Shown here: positions 1-8,634 of the stretch, piece by piece
How positions within the stretch are numbered: the first letter of the stretch is position 1
How the letters are laid out: every line of letters begins with the position of its first letter
NCBI GenBank assembly: GCA_041396125.1
Contig: JAWKZG010000004.1
Coordinates: 124,001-188,000, forward strand
From: JAWKZG01 sp041396125
GTDB taxonomy: Bacteria; Pseudomonadota; Gammaproteobacteria; Competibacterales; Competibacteraceae
Reading direction: 5' to 3'
DNA length: 64,000 nucleotides
Notes under the pieces: model-generated
The model's database searches: none
What the model was told of the DNA's origin: nothing
What the model saw: the letters and a program-made list of their open reading frames with translations, nothing else
Translations under genes and position numbers: made by a program

Positions 1-120
1 CTGTAACCTCGGCCTCTCGGCCCGCCGCAGCAGATCAATTTTACGGGCCGCTATTTCGCCACCGCCTACCACCAGGCAAGGGCGCTGACGGATATTCAAA
101 AAAGCCGGAAAATATTGCAT
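1..120 (-). CDS. cysG: Siroheme synthase CysG, N-terminal fragment at the window edge
   Basis: Only the first 40 codons are in the window, reading leftwards from an ATG at 118-120. They begin MQYFPAFLNIRQRP and continue into LVVGGGEIAARK, the glycine-rich NAD-binding loop that opens the precorrin-2 dehydrogenase/ferrochelatase half of CysG. The enzyme makes siroheme for sulfite and nitrite reductases. The last residues seen (AERPRL) drift from the family; adding one base near position 18 would give AGEAEVT, which fits the family, so a one-base deletion is likely there. A stand-alone dehydrogenase (Met8/SirC type) cannot be excluded because the methyltransferase half lies outside the window. 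Confidence 0.75.
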   Translation of the reverse strand, partial: MQYFPAFLNIRQRPCLVVGGGEIAARKIDLLRRAERPRLQ

Positions 121-423
121 AACAAATCATTCATCGCTCATGGCCGCTGGATGACTTATCTTAGCGCTTGTCAGGCTGCGGTAATATCTTTTTGGCTGCG
201 GCTTACTCATGTTATCCGAGCAGGGCCGATACCCGTCCGGATTACACGCCGCATCCTATAATTAATGCACGGGCTGCTCTTCGCCGGCGATATTACCCAC
301 AGCCATTGTCCGCAGACAGCGAAAACCCTATTGAAACCGCTGCGATGGCTTGCGAACATAAGAATAAGCCCGTGCGGCGATAACACTAACGAAGCAATTC
401 CAACACCATTACCGGGAACCACC
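121..423. other. Intergenic stretch between cysG and the dehydrogenase
   Basis: No convincing gene. The plus frame of the following gene is open back to about 265, but that stretch lacks the dehydrogenase fold and any ribosome-binding site. It should hold divergent promoters for cysG (minus) and the dehydrogenase (plus). I cannot pick out convincing -35/-10 pairs. Confidence 0.4.
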
Positions 424-1443
424 ATGTCCAAATACACCGTTTACCATACCGATATTGCCACCAGCACATTCGGCGATTACCCCATTGAACGCGAGATTCT
501 GACCCGTGGCGGGGCGGAGCTGCGCCTGATTCAGCCACATAAAACCGCGGACGAACTGTGCACTCTGATGGCCGATGCTGATGCCATCATCGTCAGCAAA
601 GCGCCGATTACCGCTGCGGTTCTGGATAGCATGCCGAACTGCAAAGTGGTGGTGCGCTATGGCGTGGGGCTGGACACGCTGGATCTGGATGCCGCTGCCG
701 AACGTGGTGTGATCTGCGCCCATGTGCCTGATTTCTGCGCCGAGGAGGTCAGCAATCATGCCCTGATGCTGATGCTGGCCGCAGTCAAGAAGGTTGTATT
801 GCTGGACCGCTGGGTGCGCGATGGCAGCTGGCGACCGAGAAGTTTCACCCCGATGCAGCATTTACACGGCCAGACGCTCGGCTTGATCGCCTGCGGCAAC
901 ATTGGCCGGGCGTTTGCCCGCAAAGCCCAGGCCTTGAATATGCAGGTGCTGGCCTATGACCCCTATTGCGATCCGGCACAGGCGCAAACTTTAGGCATCC
1001 GGCTGCTGTCCAATCTGAATGAGCTGCTGGCACAATCGGATATTGTCAGTGTGCACGCCCCGCTGACAGACGAAACCCGGCATATGATCAACGCCGAAGC
1101 GCTGGCAGCCATGAAGCCCAGCGCGTATCTTCTTAATACCGCACGCGGTCCCATTGTGGACCAACAGGCATTGATAGCCGCGCTGCAAAGCGGCCAGATT
1201 GCAGGGGCGGGGCTGGATGTATTCGAACAGGAACCGCTGCCCGCCGACAGTCCGCTGACCGGCATGGAGAATGTGGTGCTGACGCCGCATTCGGCCTCGT
1301 ATTCGGATTATGCATTCCAGCTTTTATCACGGCGGGTCGCAGAAAGCGTGATCGATGTACTGGAAGGCTATTGGCCACGCTTTGTGGCAAATCCGGCCGT
1401 ACGCGAAAAAGTGCAGCTGAAACCGGTACGCAGCGTAGACTGA
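424..1443 (+). CDS. D-2-hydroxyacid dehydrogenase, C-terminal-binding-protein-like
   Basis: 339-residue NAD(P)-dependent 2-hydroxyacid dehydrogenase of the phosphoglycerate dehydrogenase/CtBP superfamily. The nucleotide-binding loop is GLIACGNIG (about residues 151-159), a variant in which the first Gly of GxGxxG is Ala. The catalytic Arg is in NTARG, the Glu in DVFEQEP and the His in TPHSAS. I chose ATG 424 because MSKYTVYHTD begins the fold; an upstream in-frame start at 265 would add about 53 residues of unrelated sequence. Substrate cannot be told from sequence; candidates are hydroxypyruvate, glyoxylate or another 2-oxoacid. It stands alone upstream of fccAB, and a link to the carbamoyl-group cluster further right is possible but unproven. 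Confidence 0.8.
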   Translation: MSKYTVYHTDIATSTFGDYPIEREILTRGGAELRLIQPHKTADELCTLMADADAIIVSKAPITAAVLDSMPNCKVVVRYGVGLDTLDLDAAAERGVICAHVPDFCAEEVSNHALMLMLAAVKKVVLLDRWVRDGSWRPRSFTPMQHLHGQTLGLIACGNIGRAFARKAQALNMQVLAYDPYCDPAQAQTLGIRLLSNLNELLAQSDIVSVHAPLTDETRHMINAEALAAMKPSAYLLNTARGPIVDQQALIAALQSGQIAGAGLDVFEQEPLPADSPLTGMENVVLTPHSASYSDYAFQLLSRRVAESVIDVLEGYWPRFVANPAVREKVQLKPVRSVD

Positions 1444-1492
1444 ACCCACTGCACAGCGCTCCGCCGACACCTTACAGGAGGACTTCAGAGCC

Positions 1493-1846
1493 ATGTTTAG
1501 AACGATACCTACCGCTAAGCCTGAAAGCACTCTACGGCTTGCCCTGCCACTGGCCGGGGCGCTGAGCCTGTTCACCCTGACGGCCCCCCTGCTGAACTCT
1601 GCCCAGGCCGCCGAGGCGGTCAGCCGCGCCGCCTTGCTGGCTTCGACCTGCGCGAGCTGCCATGGCCCGGACGGACAAGGCATAGGTGACAATCCTGCTC
1701 TGGCCGGCAAGCCTGCCGCTGAAATGGTCAAAACCCTGCAGGCTTTTGCCGACGGCAGCCTGGAGTCAGTTGTTATGGGGCGCCTGGCAGCCGGCTATAG
1801 CGAGGCCGAGTTGCAGGCTGTTGCTGAGTATTTTGCCGGGCTTTAA
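1493..1846 (+). CDS. fccA: Sulfide dehydrogenase cytochrome subunit (monohaem)
   Basis: 117-residue c-type cytochrome with an N-terminal signal peptide (hydrophobic stretch PLAGALSLFTLTAPLL, cleavage expected after AQA) and a single haem site CASCH. It is the electron-accepting subunit of flavocytochrome c, which oxidises sulfide in the periplasm. It follows a strong ribosome site, AGGAGG, about 9 bases before the ATG. The FAD subunit lies 88 bases downstream. Some FccA proteins bind two haems and are about twice as long; this one has a single CxxCH. The short-form assignment rests on the FccB partner. Confidence 0.85.
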   Translation: MFRTIPTAKPESTLRLALPLAGALSLFTLTAPLLNSAQAAEAVSRAALLASTCASCHGPDGQGIGDNPALAGKPAAEMVKTLQAFADGSLESVVMGRLAAGYSEAELQAVAEYFAGL

Positions 1847-1934
1847 AGCCTCGCGAGAGCGTCTCTTGATCCAGTCACATTTGACATATCCCAAACAGCG
1901 CGCCGTTGCACCAGACGCGCAGGAGTATAAGTCT

Positions 1935-3218
1935 ATGGTCACAATAAACCGCAGAACCTTCATGACATTACTGGGTGCGGGCGGCGCCAGCGCCCTGCTC
2001 GGTGGTCTGGCCAGCCTGGAACCGGCCCTGGCCCAGACCAGTGGACGTGTTCTGGTAATCGGTGGCGGTTACGGTGGTGCTACCTGCGCCAGCTATTTAC
2101 GGCGCTTTGGACCGGCTGTAGAAGTAACCCTGATCGAGTCCAATCCGACTTATTACTCCTGCCCGTTCAGCAATGCGGTTATTGCCGGTAATCTGAACCT
2201 GGAAACCATCAGCTTTGGTTATGAGGGTTTGCGCGCGCGTGGCGTCAAGGTTGTACACGATACCGCTACCGGCATCGACCCGGTCGGCAAGCATGTTGAT
2301 CTGGCCGGCGGCACCCGGCTGGATTATGACTACCTGGTGATCTCGCCCGGTATTTCATTTAAATGGGGCGAAATTGAAAACGACCAGGACGCCGCCCGGC
2401 AGGCAATGCCGCATGCGTATCAGGCAGGACCGCAAACCGACCTGCTGCGGCGTCAGTTGCAGGCCATGGATGACGGCGGTACCGTGCTCATTGTGCCGCC
2501 GCCGCAACCGTTTCGCTGCCCGCCGGGGCCTTATGAGCGCGCCAGTCTGATAGCGAATTACCTCAAGCATAACAAGCCGAAATCCAAGGTGCTGATTGTC
2601 GATGCCAATGAAACCTACTCCAAGAAAGAAGCTTTTCATGAAGGCTGGCAACGGTTGTATCCGGGCATGATCGAGTGGATCAAAGGCAGTGAAGGCGGTA
2701 ATGTTATCAGTGTCAGTCCGGCAGAAATGACCATCGAAGGCGAATTTGGCGAGCGCTACCAGGGCGATGTGATCAATCTGATTCCGTACCAGCAGGCCGG
2801 CCGGATCGTGCTGGACAGCGGCCTGGCCAACAGCAGCGGCTGGTGCGATGTGCAGCAGGATACCTTCGAATCCAAAGTCGCCGCTGATGTGTTTATCCTG
2901 GGTGATGCCTGTGTCGCCGGTGCCATGCCGCGCTCCGGCCACGCTGCCGCCTCGCAGGCTAAAAACTGCGCTGCAGTGATTGTCTCCAGACTGGCAGGAC
3001 AAACACCTCCGGCCCCGACTTATGCTAATACCTGCTATAGCCTGCTGGCACCGGACTACGGTATTTCAGTCGCGGCAGTCTATAACTTCCGGGATGGCGA
3101 GATTCAACAGGTTGCGGGCGGTGTCACCGAGCTGGAAAAATCCGCTGAACACCATGCCAAAGAAGCGAAATTCGCGACCAGCTGGTTTCAGTCCATCACC
3201 GCTGATGCTTTTGCCTAG
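1935..3218 (+). CDS. fccB: Sulfide dehydrogenase FAD subunit (flavocytochrome c)
   Basis: 427-residue flavoprotein of the FccB/SoxF family that oxidises sulfide in the periplasm and passes electrons to FccA. ATG 1935 is chosen because AGGAG lies 9 bases upstream and the protein then begins with a twin-arginine signal (NRRTFMTLLGAGGAS), as expected for a folded, FAD-loaded export substrate. The frame is open further upstream through fccA, but that part is not this protein. The FAD-binding motif VLVIGGGYGGATCASYL is near residues 37-53. A second cofactor-binding stretch, VFILGDACVAGAMP, lies near the C-terminus. Family members form a redox-active Cys pair; Cys residues occur at YYSCPFSNAV and in the central region. 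Confidence 0.9.
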   Translation: MVTINRRTFMTLLGAGGASALLGGLASLEPALAQTSGRVLVIGGGYGGATCASYLRRFGPAVEVTLIESNPTYYSCPFSNAVIAGNLNLETISFGYEGLRARGVKVVHDTATGIDPVGKHVDLAGGTRLDYDYLVISPGISFKWGEIENDQDAARQAMPHAYQAGPQTDLLRRQLQAMDDGGTVLIVPPPQPFRCPPGPYERASLIANYLKHNKPKSKVLIVDANETYSKKEAFHEGWQRLYPGMIEWIKGSEGGNVISVSPAEMTIEGEFGERYQGDVINLIPYQQAGRIVLDSGLANSSGWCDVQQDTFESKVAADVFILGDACVAGAMPRSGHAAASQAKNCAAVIVSRLAGQTPPAPTYANTCYSLLAPDYGISVAAVYNFRDGEIQQVAGGVTELEKSAEHHAKEAKFATSWFQSITADAFA

Positions 3219-3226
3219 ACGCTGTA

Positions 3227-4192
3227 TTAAACGACAACCTGAGTGCCCGCGTCGCCCTGCAGTGCCGCTTCGGCCTCGTATAAATGCGCGATCACGGCCC
3301 GGCCACCGGTATTTTTGACAAACCGGATCGCCGCTTCGACTTTTGGCCCCATGCTGCCAGCAGCGAAATGGCCCTGCTGCTGGTATTCGATCAGCTCATC
3401 CACACTGATACGGCCCAGCTCGCGCTGATCAGGCTGGCCGAAATTCAGCGCAACCTTCGACACCGCCGTTAAAATCAGCAGCACCTCGGCCTGTAACTGA
3501 CTGGCCAGCAACGCCGAACAAAGATCCTTGTCAACGACGGCCGCGACACCCTCGCGGCTGCCATCGGGTTTCTGTACTACCGGAATACCACCACCGCCAC
3601 CGGCGATAACAATAGTCCCCTGCCGAACAATAGCGTCGATCAGCTCGCCTTCCAGCACTTTTTTGGGATCGGGTGAAGGCACCACATGCCGATAGCCGCG
3701 ACCGGCATCCTCGCGCATCTCCCAGCCCAGTGTCTGTTCTAAAGCTTGGGCCTGTTCGGCATCGAAGAAAAAGCCGACCGGCTTGCTGGGATTAGCGAAA
3801 GCCGGATCGGCTGCATCCACTTCGACCTGGGTCAACAGCGACAACACGGCGCGTTGCCGGTCTTTTTGTCGGGATGTTTGGCACAGCTGGTTTTCAAATG
3901 CCTGCTGCAACAGATAGGCAATGCCGCCCTGGCTGTGAGCGACACAGACATCCAGCGTCATAGGGGCAACCTGTTCACGCGCCAGCGCCTGACGCATCAG
4001 GATTTTACCGACTACCGGCCCATTGCCGTGGGTGATAATCAGCTGTTCGACCTGCTGTAAAAGCGGTGCCAGAGAGGCCGCGGTTTTCGCTGCCAGAGCG
4101 CGCTGCTCGGCCACCGTGCCCTTGATGCCACCGGGATGGATGGCATTGCCGCCGACCGCAACCAGTAATTTGCGCGGCAGCGTGGCGGTCAT
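3227..4192 (-). CDS. arcC: Carbamate kinase
   Basis: 321-residue amino-acid-kinase-fold enzyme that converts carbamoyl phosphate plus ADP into ATP, CO2 and ammonia. Diagnostic stretches are LLVAVGGNAI at the N-terminus, ITHGNGPVVG near residue 55, and AGGGGGIPV in the middle. It is the last gene of the minus-strand operon and its ATG overlaps the stop of the FdrA gene by four bases (ATGA), indicating translational coupling. Context points to recovery of energy from carbamoyl phosphate released by the FdrA/DUF1116 pair, as YbcF does in E. coli allantoin use, and not to an arginine deiminase pathway, of which no gene is here. Confidence 0.92.
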   Translation of the reverse strand: MTATLPRKLLVAVGGNAIHPGGIKGTVAEQRALAAKTAASLAPLLQQVEQLIITHGNGPVVGKILMRQALAREQVAPMTLDVCVAHSQGGIAYLLQQAFENQLCQTSRQKDRQRAVLSLLTQVEVDAADPAFANPSKPVGFFFDAEQAQALEQTLGWEMREDAGRGYRHVVPSPDPKKVLEGELIDAIVRQGTIVIAGGGGGIPVVQKPDGSREGVAAVVDKDLCSALLASQLQAEVLLILTAVSKVALNFGQPDQRELGRISVDELIEYQQQGHFAAGSMGPKVEAAIRFVKNTGGRAVIAHLYEAEAALQGDAGTQVVV

Positions 4193-5670
4193 AGCGGGTG
4201 TCCCAAGATGCGTCCGGCCCAGCGTACAGCCTGGGCATTACTATTGGCGACCAGTACACCGGCTTCGCACAATGCGTTTTTTTGTCGGCTGTAGCCTTGC
4301 GGGTCCGCGTCAGTACCCGTCACCGAGGTAATGATAATGGGCCGCTCTGCCGGTGCGGTACGGATCACGCTGACCAGACCTTGCGCCGGATCGGCGTGCG
4401 CACCGTAGCCCAGCACAACATCCAGCAGCACCACCGCAACACTGGTATCCCGCAGTGTTTCGGCCAGCACCAGATTGCGGATCGCCGGGTCCAGCATCGG
4501 GTGCGGCCGACCAATGGTGTAGTCGTCGGCACCCAGATCGATCAAACTGTGCGCCGGTTTATTGTCAACCGATGCTACGCCGGGAATCGGCACATTCGAT
4601 TGCAAACCCGGTAATGCCCGCAAAATCGCTTGCGCTTCGGCACACAGGGTGCCACCCGCATATAAACCGCGCAGCCAGCGCCGCCCCTGGCCCACCGCGG
4701 GTAAGGGTACAGCCGCTTCCGGCACTTTACGGCCCAGCGCCTGCTCGGCAGCTTCCTGCAAGGTATCGGCCTGGGTCGCACAGGACGGCAGCGCAAGGGT
4801 TTCGGCCCCCATAAAACAGACTGTAACCGGTTTGCTGCTGCGGCCAATGCGTTCCAGCAGACGACCGATAACCTGCTGGCCCGGCGGTTTGGAAATCAGC
4901 ACAATATGCCGGGTGGCCAGGTCCTGCTCCAGCGCGTCGAACGCCATCAGCGTGCTGATAGCGCCGATGTCGTCTTTCAGATCGCGTCCGCCCACACCGA
5001 TGCCGTGACTGACGCCACCACCCAGCCGGGCGATCAGGCAACTGACTTCCTGCAGCCCGGTGCCTGAAGCAGCAATCAGACCGATATCGCCACGCGGCAC
5101 CACATTGGCGAATGCCAGCGGTGCGCCGTTCAGGATAGCAGTGCCGCAATCCGGTCCCATCAACAGCAGGCCACGCGCCTGCGCGTCCTGTTTCAGGCTG
5201 AGCTCATCGGCCAGACTGACATTGTCGCTGAACAGCATGACATGCAGGCCACGTCGCAGAGCCCGGCGCGCCTCCACTGCGGCAAACTCGCCCGGCACCG
5301 AAATCAGGGCCAGATTGGCCTGCGGCAACTGCTGCAGCGCAGCGGCCAAAGAACGCGGCTGGCGTTGACCAGACTTGGCCTGCCCCTTTGCCGCAGGTTG
5401 CTGCAACAAGGTTTGCGCATGCGCCAGAGCGGCCTCGGCCGCCGCCTCGTCATCGGCCTGCACAGCAATGATCAGATCATTGGCGCTGGCAGCCTGCCCC
5501 GCCTCAGCCAGCAAGCCCGCATCCTGCAAAATATCTTTATTGGACGGCGAGCCAATCATCAGGGCTGCATTGTTGACGCCCGGCAACGCAATAAGCTGTT
5601 GCGAATAGCGCATCAAGGCTACGGAATCCAGGTAAAACCGCTGCCGGACAGCATTCAGACAAAAACTCAT
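4189..5670 (-). CDS. fdrA: FdrA family protein (oxamate carbamoyltransferase-type subunit)
   Basis: 493-residue protein of the FdrA family, which shares the CoA-binding and ligase folds of succinyl-CoA synthetase alpha. The family signature is clear: IAASGTGLQEVSCLIARLGG followed closely by SHGIGVGGRDL, and LLMGPDCGTAILNG upstream of it. In E. coli, FdrA with YlbE and YlbF has been linked to oxamate carbamoyl transfer at the end of anaerobic allantoin use. Here the gene overlaps both neighbours by ATGA junctions (DUF1116 gene upstream, carbamate kinase downstream), so all three are made together. It is somewhat shorter than E. coli FdrA. No YlbF-like (DUF2877) gene is found in the window. The exact substrate is inferred. 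Confidence 0.82.
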   Translation of the reverse strand: MSFCLNAVRQRFYLDSVALMRYSQQLIALPGVNNAALMIGSPSNKDILQDAGLLAEAGQAASANDLIIAVQADDEAAAEAALAHAQTLLQQPAAKGQAKSGQRQPRSLAAALQQLPQANLALISVPGEFAAVEARRALRRGLHVMLFSDNVSLADELSLKQDAQARGLLLMGPDCGTAILNGAPLAFANVVPRGDIGLIAASGTGLQEVSCLIARLGGGVSHGIGVGGRDLKDDIGAISTLMAFDALEQDLATRHIVLISKPPGQQVIGRLLERIGRSSKPVTVCFMGAETLALPSCATQADTLQEAAEQALGRKVPEAAVPLPAVGQGRRWLRGLYAGGTLCAEAQAILRALPGLQSNVPIPGVASVDNKPAHSLIDLGADDYTIGRPHPMLDPAIRNLVLAETLRDTSVAVVLLDVVLGYGAHADPAQGLVSVIRTAPAERPIIITSVTGTDADPQGYSRQKNALCEAGVLVANSNAQAVRWAGRILGHPL

Positions 5671-7091
5671 TGACCGCCCTCCTGATAGCGCGCATGAAAT
5701 GCCTGCAAAGCCTGACTGAAACAGGCGGCCGGCGCATTGACGATACCCGCCCCGACCTGCCCCACGCCGGGTTCACGGTGGGCGATGCCAGTATTGATGG
5801 TCGGCGTTATACCGGTATCGACTACCGCGCGAATATCAATGGCACTTGGCACCCCGGCAAAGTCCAGCGCCGGGATAGTCCATTCCGGATTGCGGCCCAG
5901 AGTGATTTCGCTCATGGCTTCGGTATAACGCTGCGCATCGGCCGCTGAACCGGCCCCCACAAAACCGGCCACAGCGGGCGCGGCGGCCATCGCAAAACCG
6001 CCCAGTCCGATGGTTTCAACAATGGTTGAATCGCCCATATCGGGATTGGCGTCGGCCTCGGTAAAACCGGGAAAATACAAACCGCGTGGCATTTCCACCG
6101 GTGCGCTGAACCAGGTATCACCACAGCCGCTGACCCGGATGCCGAAATCAGTGCCGTTACGACACATGGCCGTCACCACAGTGGAATGCGGAATATCCCG
6201 CACAGGGTCCATCATGGCTTTGCCCATGACCATCGCGATATTCAGGAAAAACTGATCGTTACCGGCAATAAAAGCCAGGATACGGGACAATTTACCGGCA
6301 TCCGGCACGACCCGGGCGAGTGCAGGTGCCAGCTGACGCAGCATCAGACCGGAACAGGCGACATTGCGCTGGTGCATCTCATCGCCCATGCCCAGTCCCC
6401 GCGCCACGATATTTTTCAGATCCACTCCGCCGCACTCGCGCAATGCTGCCCCCAGCGCCGGGCCCAGCTCGGCTTTGATCCAGCGCAACCGGTCGATGAC
6501 TTCGGCATCGTTACCGCCAAAGCGCATCACTTTGCCCAGCCCTTCGTTGATAGTGCAGTACGCGCGATTGCCGAAAGCGCGGTTCTCGACGATAAATACG
6601 GGCTGATTGGGTGTGGTCAGGCCGGTCATCGGGCCGACCGCAGCATGATGATGATTCGGCTGCAATTGGATTTGACCGCTGGCGGCCAGCTCGCGGGCGG
6701 CGGCGAGATCCTCGGCCCAGTTTTCGAAGACCATCACCCCGCAAATCGCACCTTGCATCGGCCCGCACATGCGGTCCCATTCAATCGGCGGTCCGGCGTG
6801 CAGAATCATGCGCTCGCCGAGTGTCTTGATAACTTCGCCGGCCGGCTGTACATCAACCAGTACCGGCTCGGCGGCAAATAAACGCCGCAAGGCTTCCTGA
6901 TTGGCCTGCTCGATTTGTGGATTATCGGCCAGTTCCAGCAGCCAGCGGGCCAGTTCGGGATTACCGCTGGCTGGCGGCTGCCAGTCAAGCGCGACAACCT
7001 CAATACCGCAGGCTGCCAGGTCGGTTGCAAAACTGCTTAAACCGATATTGAGCACACGGGGAGTGTCCTCAAGTAATTGTTTCAGGTGCAT
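5667..7091 (-). CDS. DUF1116 protein, YlbE-like partner of FdrA
   Basis: 474-residue DUF1116 protein. Recognised by the conserved block around CGPMQGAICGVMVFENWA, by the His-rich NHHHAAVGPMTG and by INEGLGKVMRFGGND. Members are nearly always coded beside fdrA and are thought to be part of the oxamate carbamoyltransferase. ATG 7091 is chosen because GGAG lies about 9 bases upstream; a longer form from 7109 would use TTG and have no better site. The gene starts 50 bases after livF and its stop overlaps the FdrA start (ATGA). The chemistry of the DUF1116 subunit itself is not known to me. Confidence 0.82.
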   Translation of the reverse strand: MHLKQLLEDTPRVLNIGLSSFATDLAACGIEVVALDWQPPASGNPELARWLLELADNPQIEQANQEALRRLFAAEPVLVDVQPAGEVIKTLGERMILHAGPPIEWDRMCGPMQGAICGVMVFENWAEDLAAARELAASGQIQLQPNHHHAAVGPMTGLTTPNQPVFIVENRAFGNRAYCTINEGLGKVMRFGGNDAEVIDRLRWIKAELGPALGAALRECGGVDLKNIVARGLGMGDEMHQRNVACSGLMLRQLAPALARVVPDAGKLSRILAFIAGNDQFFLNIAMVMGKAMMDPVRDIPHSTVVTAMCRNGTDFGIRVSGCGDTWFSAPVEMPRGLYFPGFTEADANPDMGDSTIVETIGLGGFAMAAAPAVAGFVGAGSAADAQRYTEAMSEITLGRNPEWTIPALDFAGVPSAIDIRAVVDTGITPTINTGIAHREPGVGQVGAGIVNAPAACFSQALQAFHARYQEGGQ

Positions 7092-7141
7092 GAATAGCGA
7101 TCTCCACAACCTGCTGATCTGCGGCTATCCAACAGACCGGT

Positions 7142-7861
7142 TCAGGTTGCGCCCAGGTAGAGTTTTTTAATGGTTTCGTCGTTTACCAGATCCGCCGACC
7201 GGCCGCTCAACGCTACCCGCCCGGTTTCCAGTGCGTAGGCCCGGTGCGAAATTTTGAGTGCCATGCGCGAATTCTGCTCAACCAGAATAACACTGACGTG
7301 ATCTTCTCGGTTGATAGCGACAATATTACGTGCGATTTCCTGCACCACCAACGGCGCCAGTCCCAGCGAGGGTTCGTCCATCAGTAATAAACGGGGTTTG
7401 GCCATCAGAGCACGGGCAATCGCAACCATCTGCTGCTCACCACCGCTCATCGTGCCCGCCTGCTGTTTCCAGCGCTCCCGGAGGCGAGGAAAACGGGTCA
7501 GCATCCGCTCCAGATCGTCTTTTACAGCAGCTTTATCGCGCCGTAAAAACGCCCCCATCAATAAATTATCGCGCACACTCATGAACGGAAAGACATGGCG
7601 GCCCTCCGGCACCATGGCGATCCCGCGCTGCACAATCTGATCAGCCGACAGACCGTCAATGCGCGCGCCATCGAACCAGATTTCTCCCGACAGAATGGTT
7701 TTCAGGCCTGTGATGGCCCGCATCGAGGTGGTTTTTCCGGCCCCGTTGGCACCGATCAGCGCGACGATTTCGCCCGCGTCCAGAGAGATGGAAACGCCAT
7801 CGATAGCACGCACCTGATCGTAGCGCACGGACACATCCTGCATGGCGAAAAAAGCGCTCAT
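7142..7861 (-). CDS. livF: Branched-chain-type ABC importer ATPase LivF
   Basis: 239-residue cytoplasmic ABC ATPase. Walker A is GANGAGKTT, the signature is MSGGEQQMVAIARAL, Walker B is LLLMDEPSLGLAP and the switch His follows VILVEQNS. The size and the ASLGL-type Walker B place it in the LivF subfamily of hydrophobic-amino-acid transporters. Its ATG overlaps the livG stop (ATGA). Because it sits between livG and the DUF1116 gene, the imported compound is probably the precursor of the carbamoyl group handled downstream and not a branched-chain amino acid. Confidence 0.9.
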   Translation of the reverse strand: MSAFFAMQDVSVRYDQVRAIDGVSISLDAGEIVALIGANGAGKTTSMRAITGLKTILSGEIWFDGARIDGLSADQIVQRGIAMVPEGRHVFPFMSVRDNLLMGAFLRRDKAAVKDDLERMLTRFPRLRERWKQQAGTMSGGEQQMVAIARALMAKPRLLLMDEPSLGLAPLVVQEIARNIVAINREDHVSVILVEQNSRMALKISHRAYALETGRVALSGRSADLVNDETIKKLYLGAT

Positions 7862-8634
7862 AATCCGATCTCGTCGTCTTCGCGGCCCAGATAAGCTTCA
7901 ATTACCGCGTCGTTATTCTGGATATCACGGGGGTTGCCTTCGGCGATTTTTTTGCCGAAATTGATCACGACAATGCGGTCGGAAATGCGCATCACCGCCC
8001 GCATATCATGTTCGACCAGCAAGACTGTTACACCACGTTCGCGAATACCGCGTACCATTTCAATACTGCGGTCGGTTTCTTCCGGGTTCATACCGGCGAA
8101 GGGTTCATCCAGCAGAATAATCTTAGGCTCGGCGGCCAGACCGATTGCAATCCCCAAAGCCCGTAAATAGCCATGCGGCAGACTGCGGGCGAGTTCGTGC
8201 TTGACCGCCCCTAAACCCAGATAGTCCAGAATCTCCTCGGCACTATCGCGAAAAGCCGCTTCGTCGGCACGGGCCTGCCGGCTATTGAAAAAAAACCCCG
8301 GCAGACTGGCGTGACTGCGCAGATGGTGCGCAATGATGACATTCTCCAGCGCTGTCATCTCCTTGAAAATAGTGGTTTCCTGAAAAGTTCGCACCACGCC
8401 GAGCTGTGCCACCCGGTGGGGAGCAAGACCACTGATGGTTTGCCCTTGCAATAGCACCTGTCCGGCGGTTGGCGGCAGAAAGGCACTGATCAGTTTAAAC
8501 AGGGTGCTTTTGCCGGCACCATTTGGACCGATCACGCTGAGAATTTCGCCGGCATCGACCTCGAAGCTGACATCATCGACCGCGACCAGTCCGCCAAAAC
8601 GCTTGCTGAGATTTTGTACCTGCAGAATGCTCAT
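7858..8634 (-). CDS. livG: Branched-chain-type ABC importer ATPase LivG
   Basis: 258-residue ABC ATPase with Walker A GPNGAGKST and Walker B ILLDEPFAGMNP, where the FAGMNP motif is typical of LivG. The usual LSGGQ signature is reduced to RSLPHGYLRALGIAIGLA, a departure from consensus; the LivG norm is LSYGxQR. ATG 8634 is preceded by GGGGAGG and gives MSILQVQNLSKRFGG; the in-frame extension to 8691 overlaps livM coding sequence and is rejected. The ATG overlaps the livM stop by four bases. It works with LivF as the heterodimeric motor of the importer. Confidence 0.88.
   Translation of the reverse strand: MSILQVQNLSKRFGGLVAVDDVSFEVDAGEILSVIGPNGAGKSTLFKLISAFLPPTAGQVLLQGQTISGLAPHRVAQLGVVRTFQETTIFKEMTALENVIIAHHLRSHASLPGFFFNSRQARADEAAFRDSAEEILDYLGLGAVKHELARSLPHGYLRALGIAIGLAAEPKIILLDEPFAGMNPEETDRSIEMVRGIRERGVTVLLVEHDMRAVMRISDRIVVINFGKKIAEGNPRDIQNNDAVIEAYLGREDDEIGL

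Noticed and set aside
1686..1934. Upstream extension of fccB
   Set aside because: It runs through fccA in another frame; the twin-arginine signal and AGGAG fix the start at 1935.
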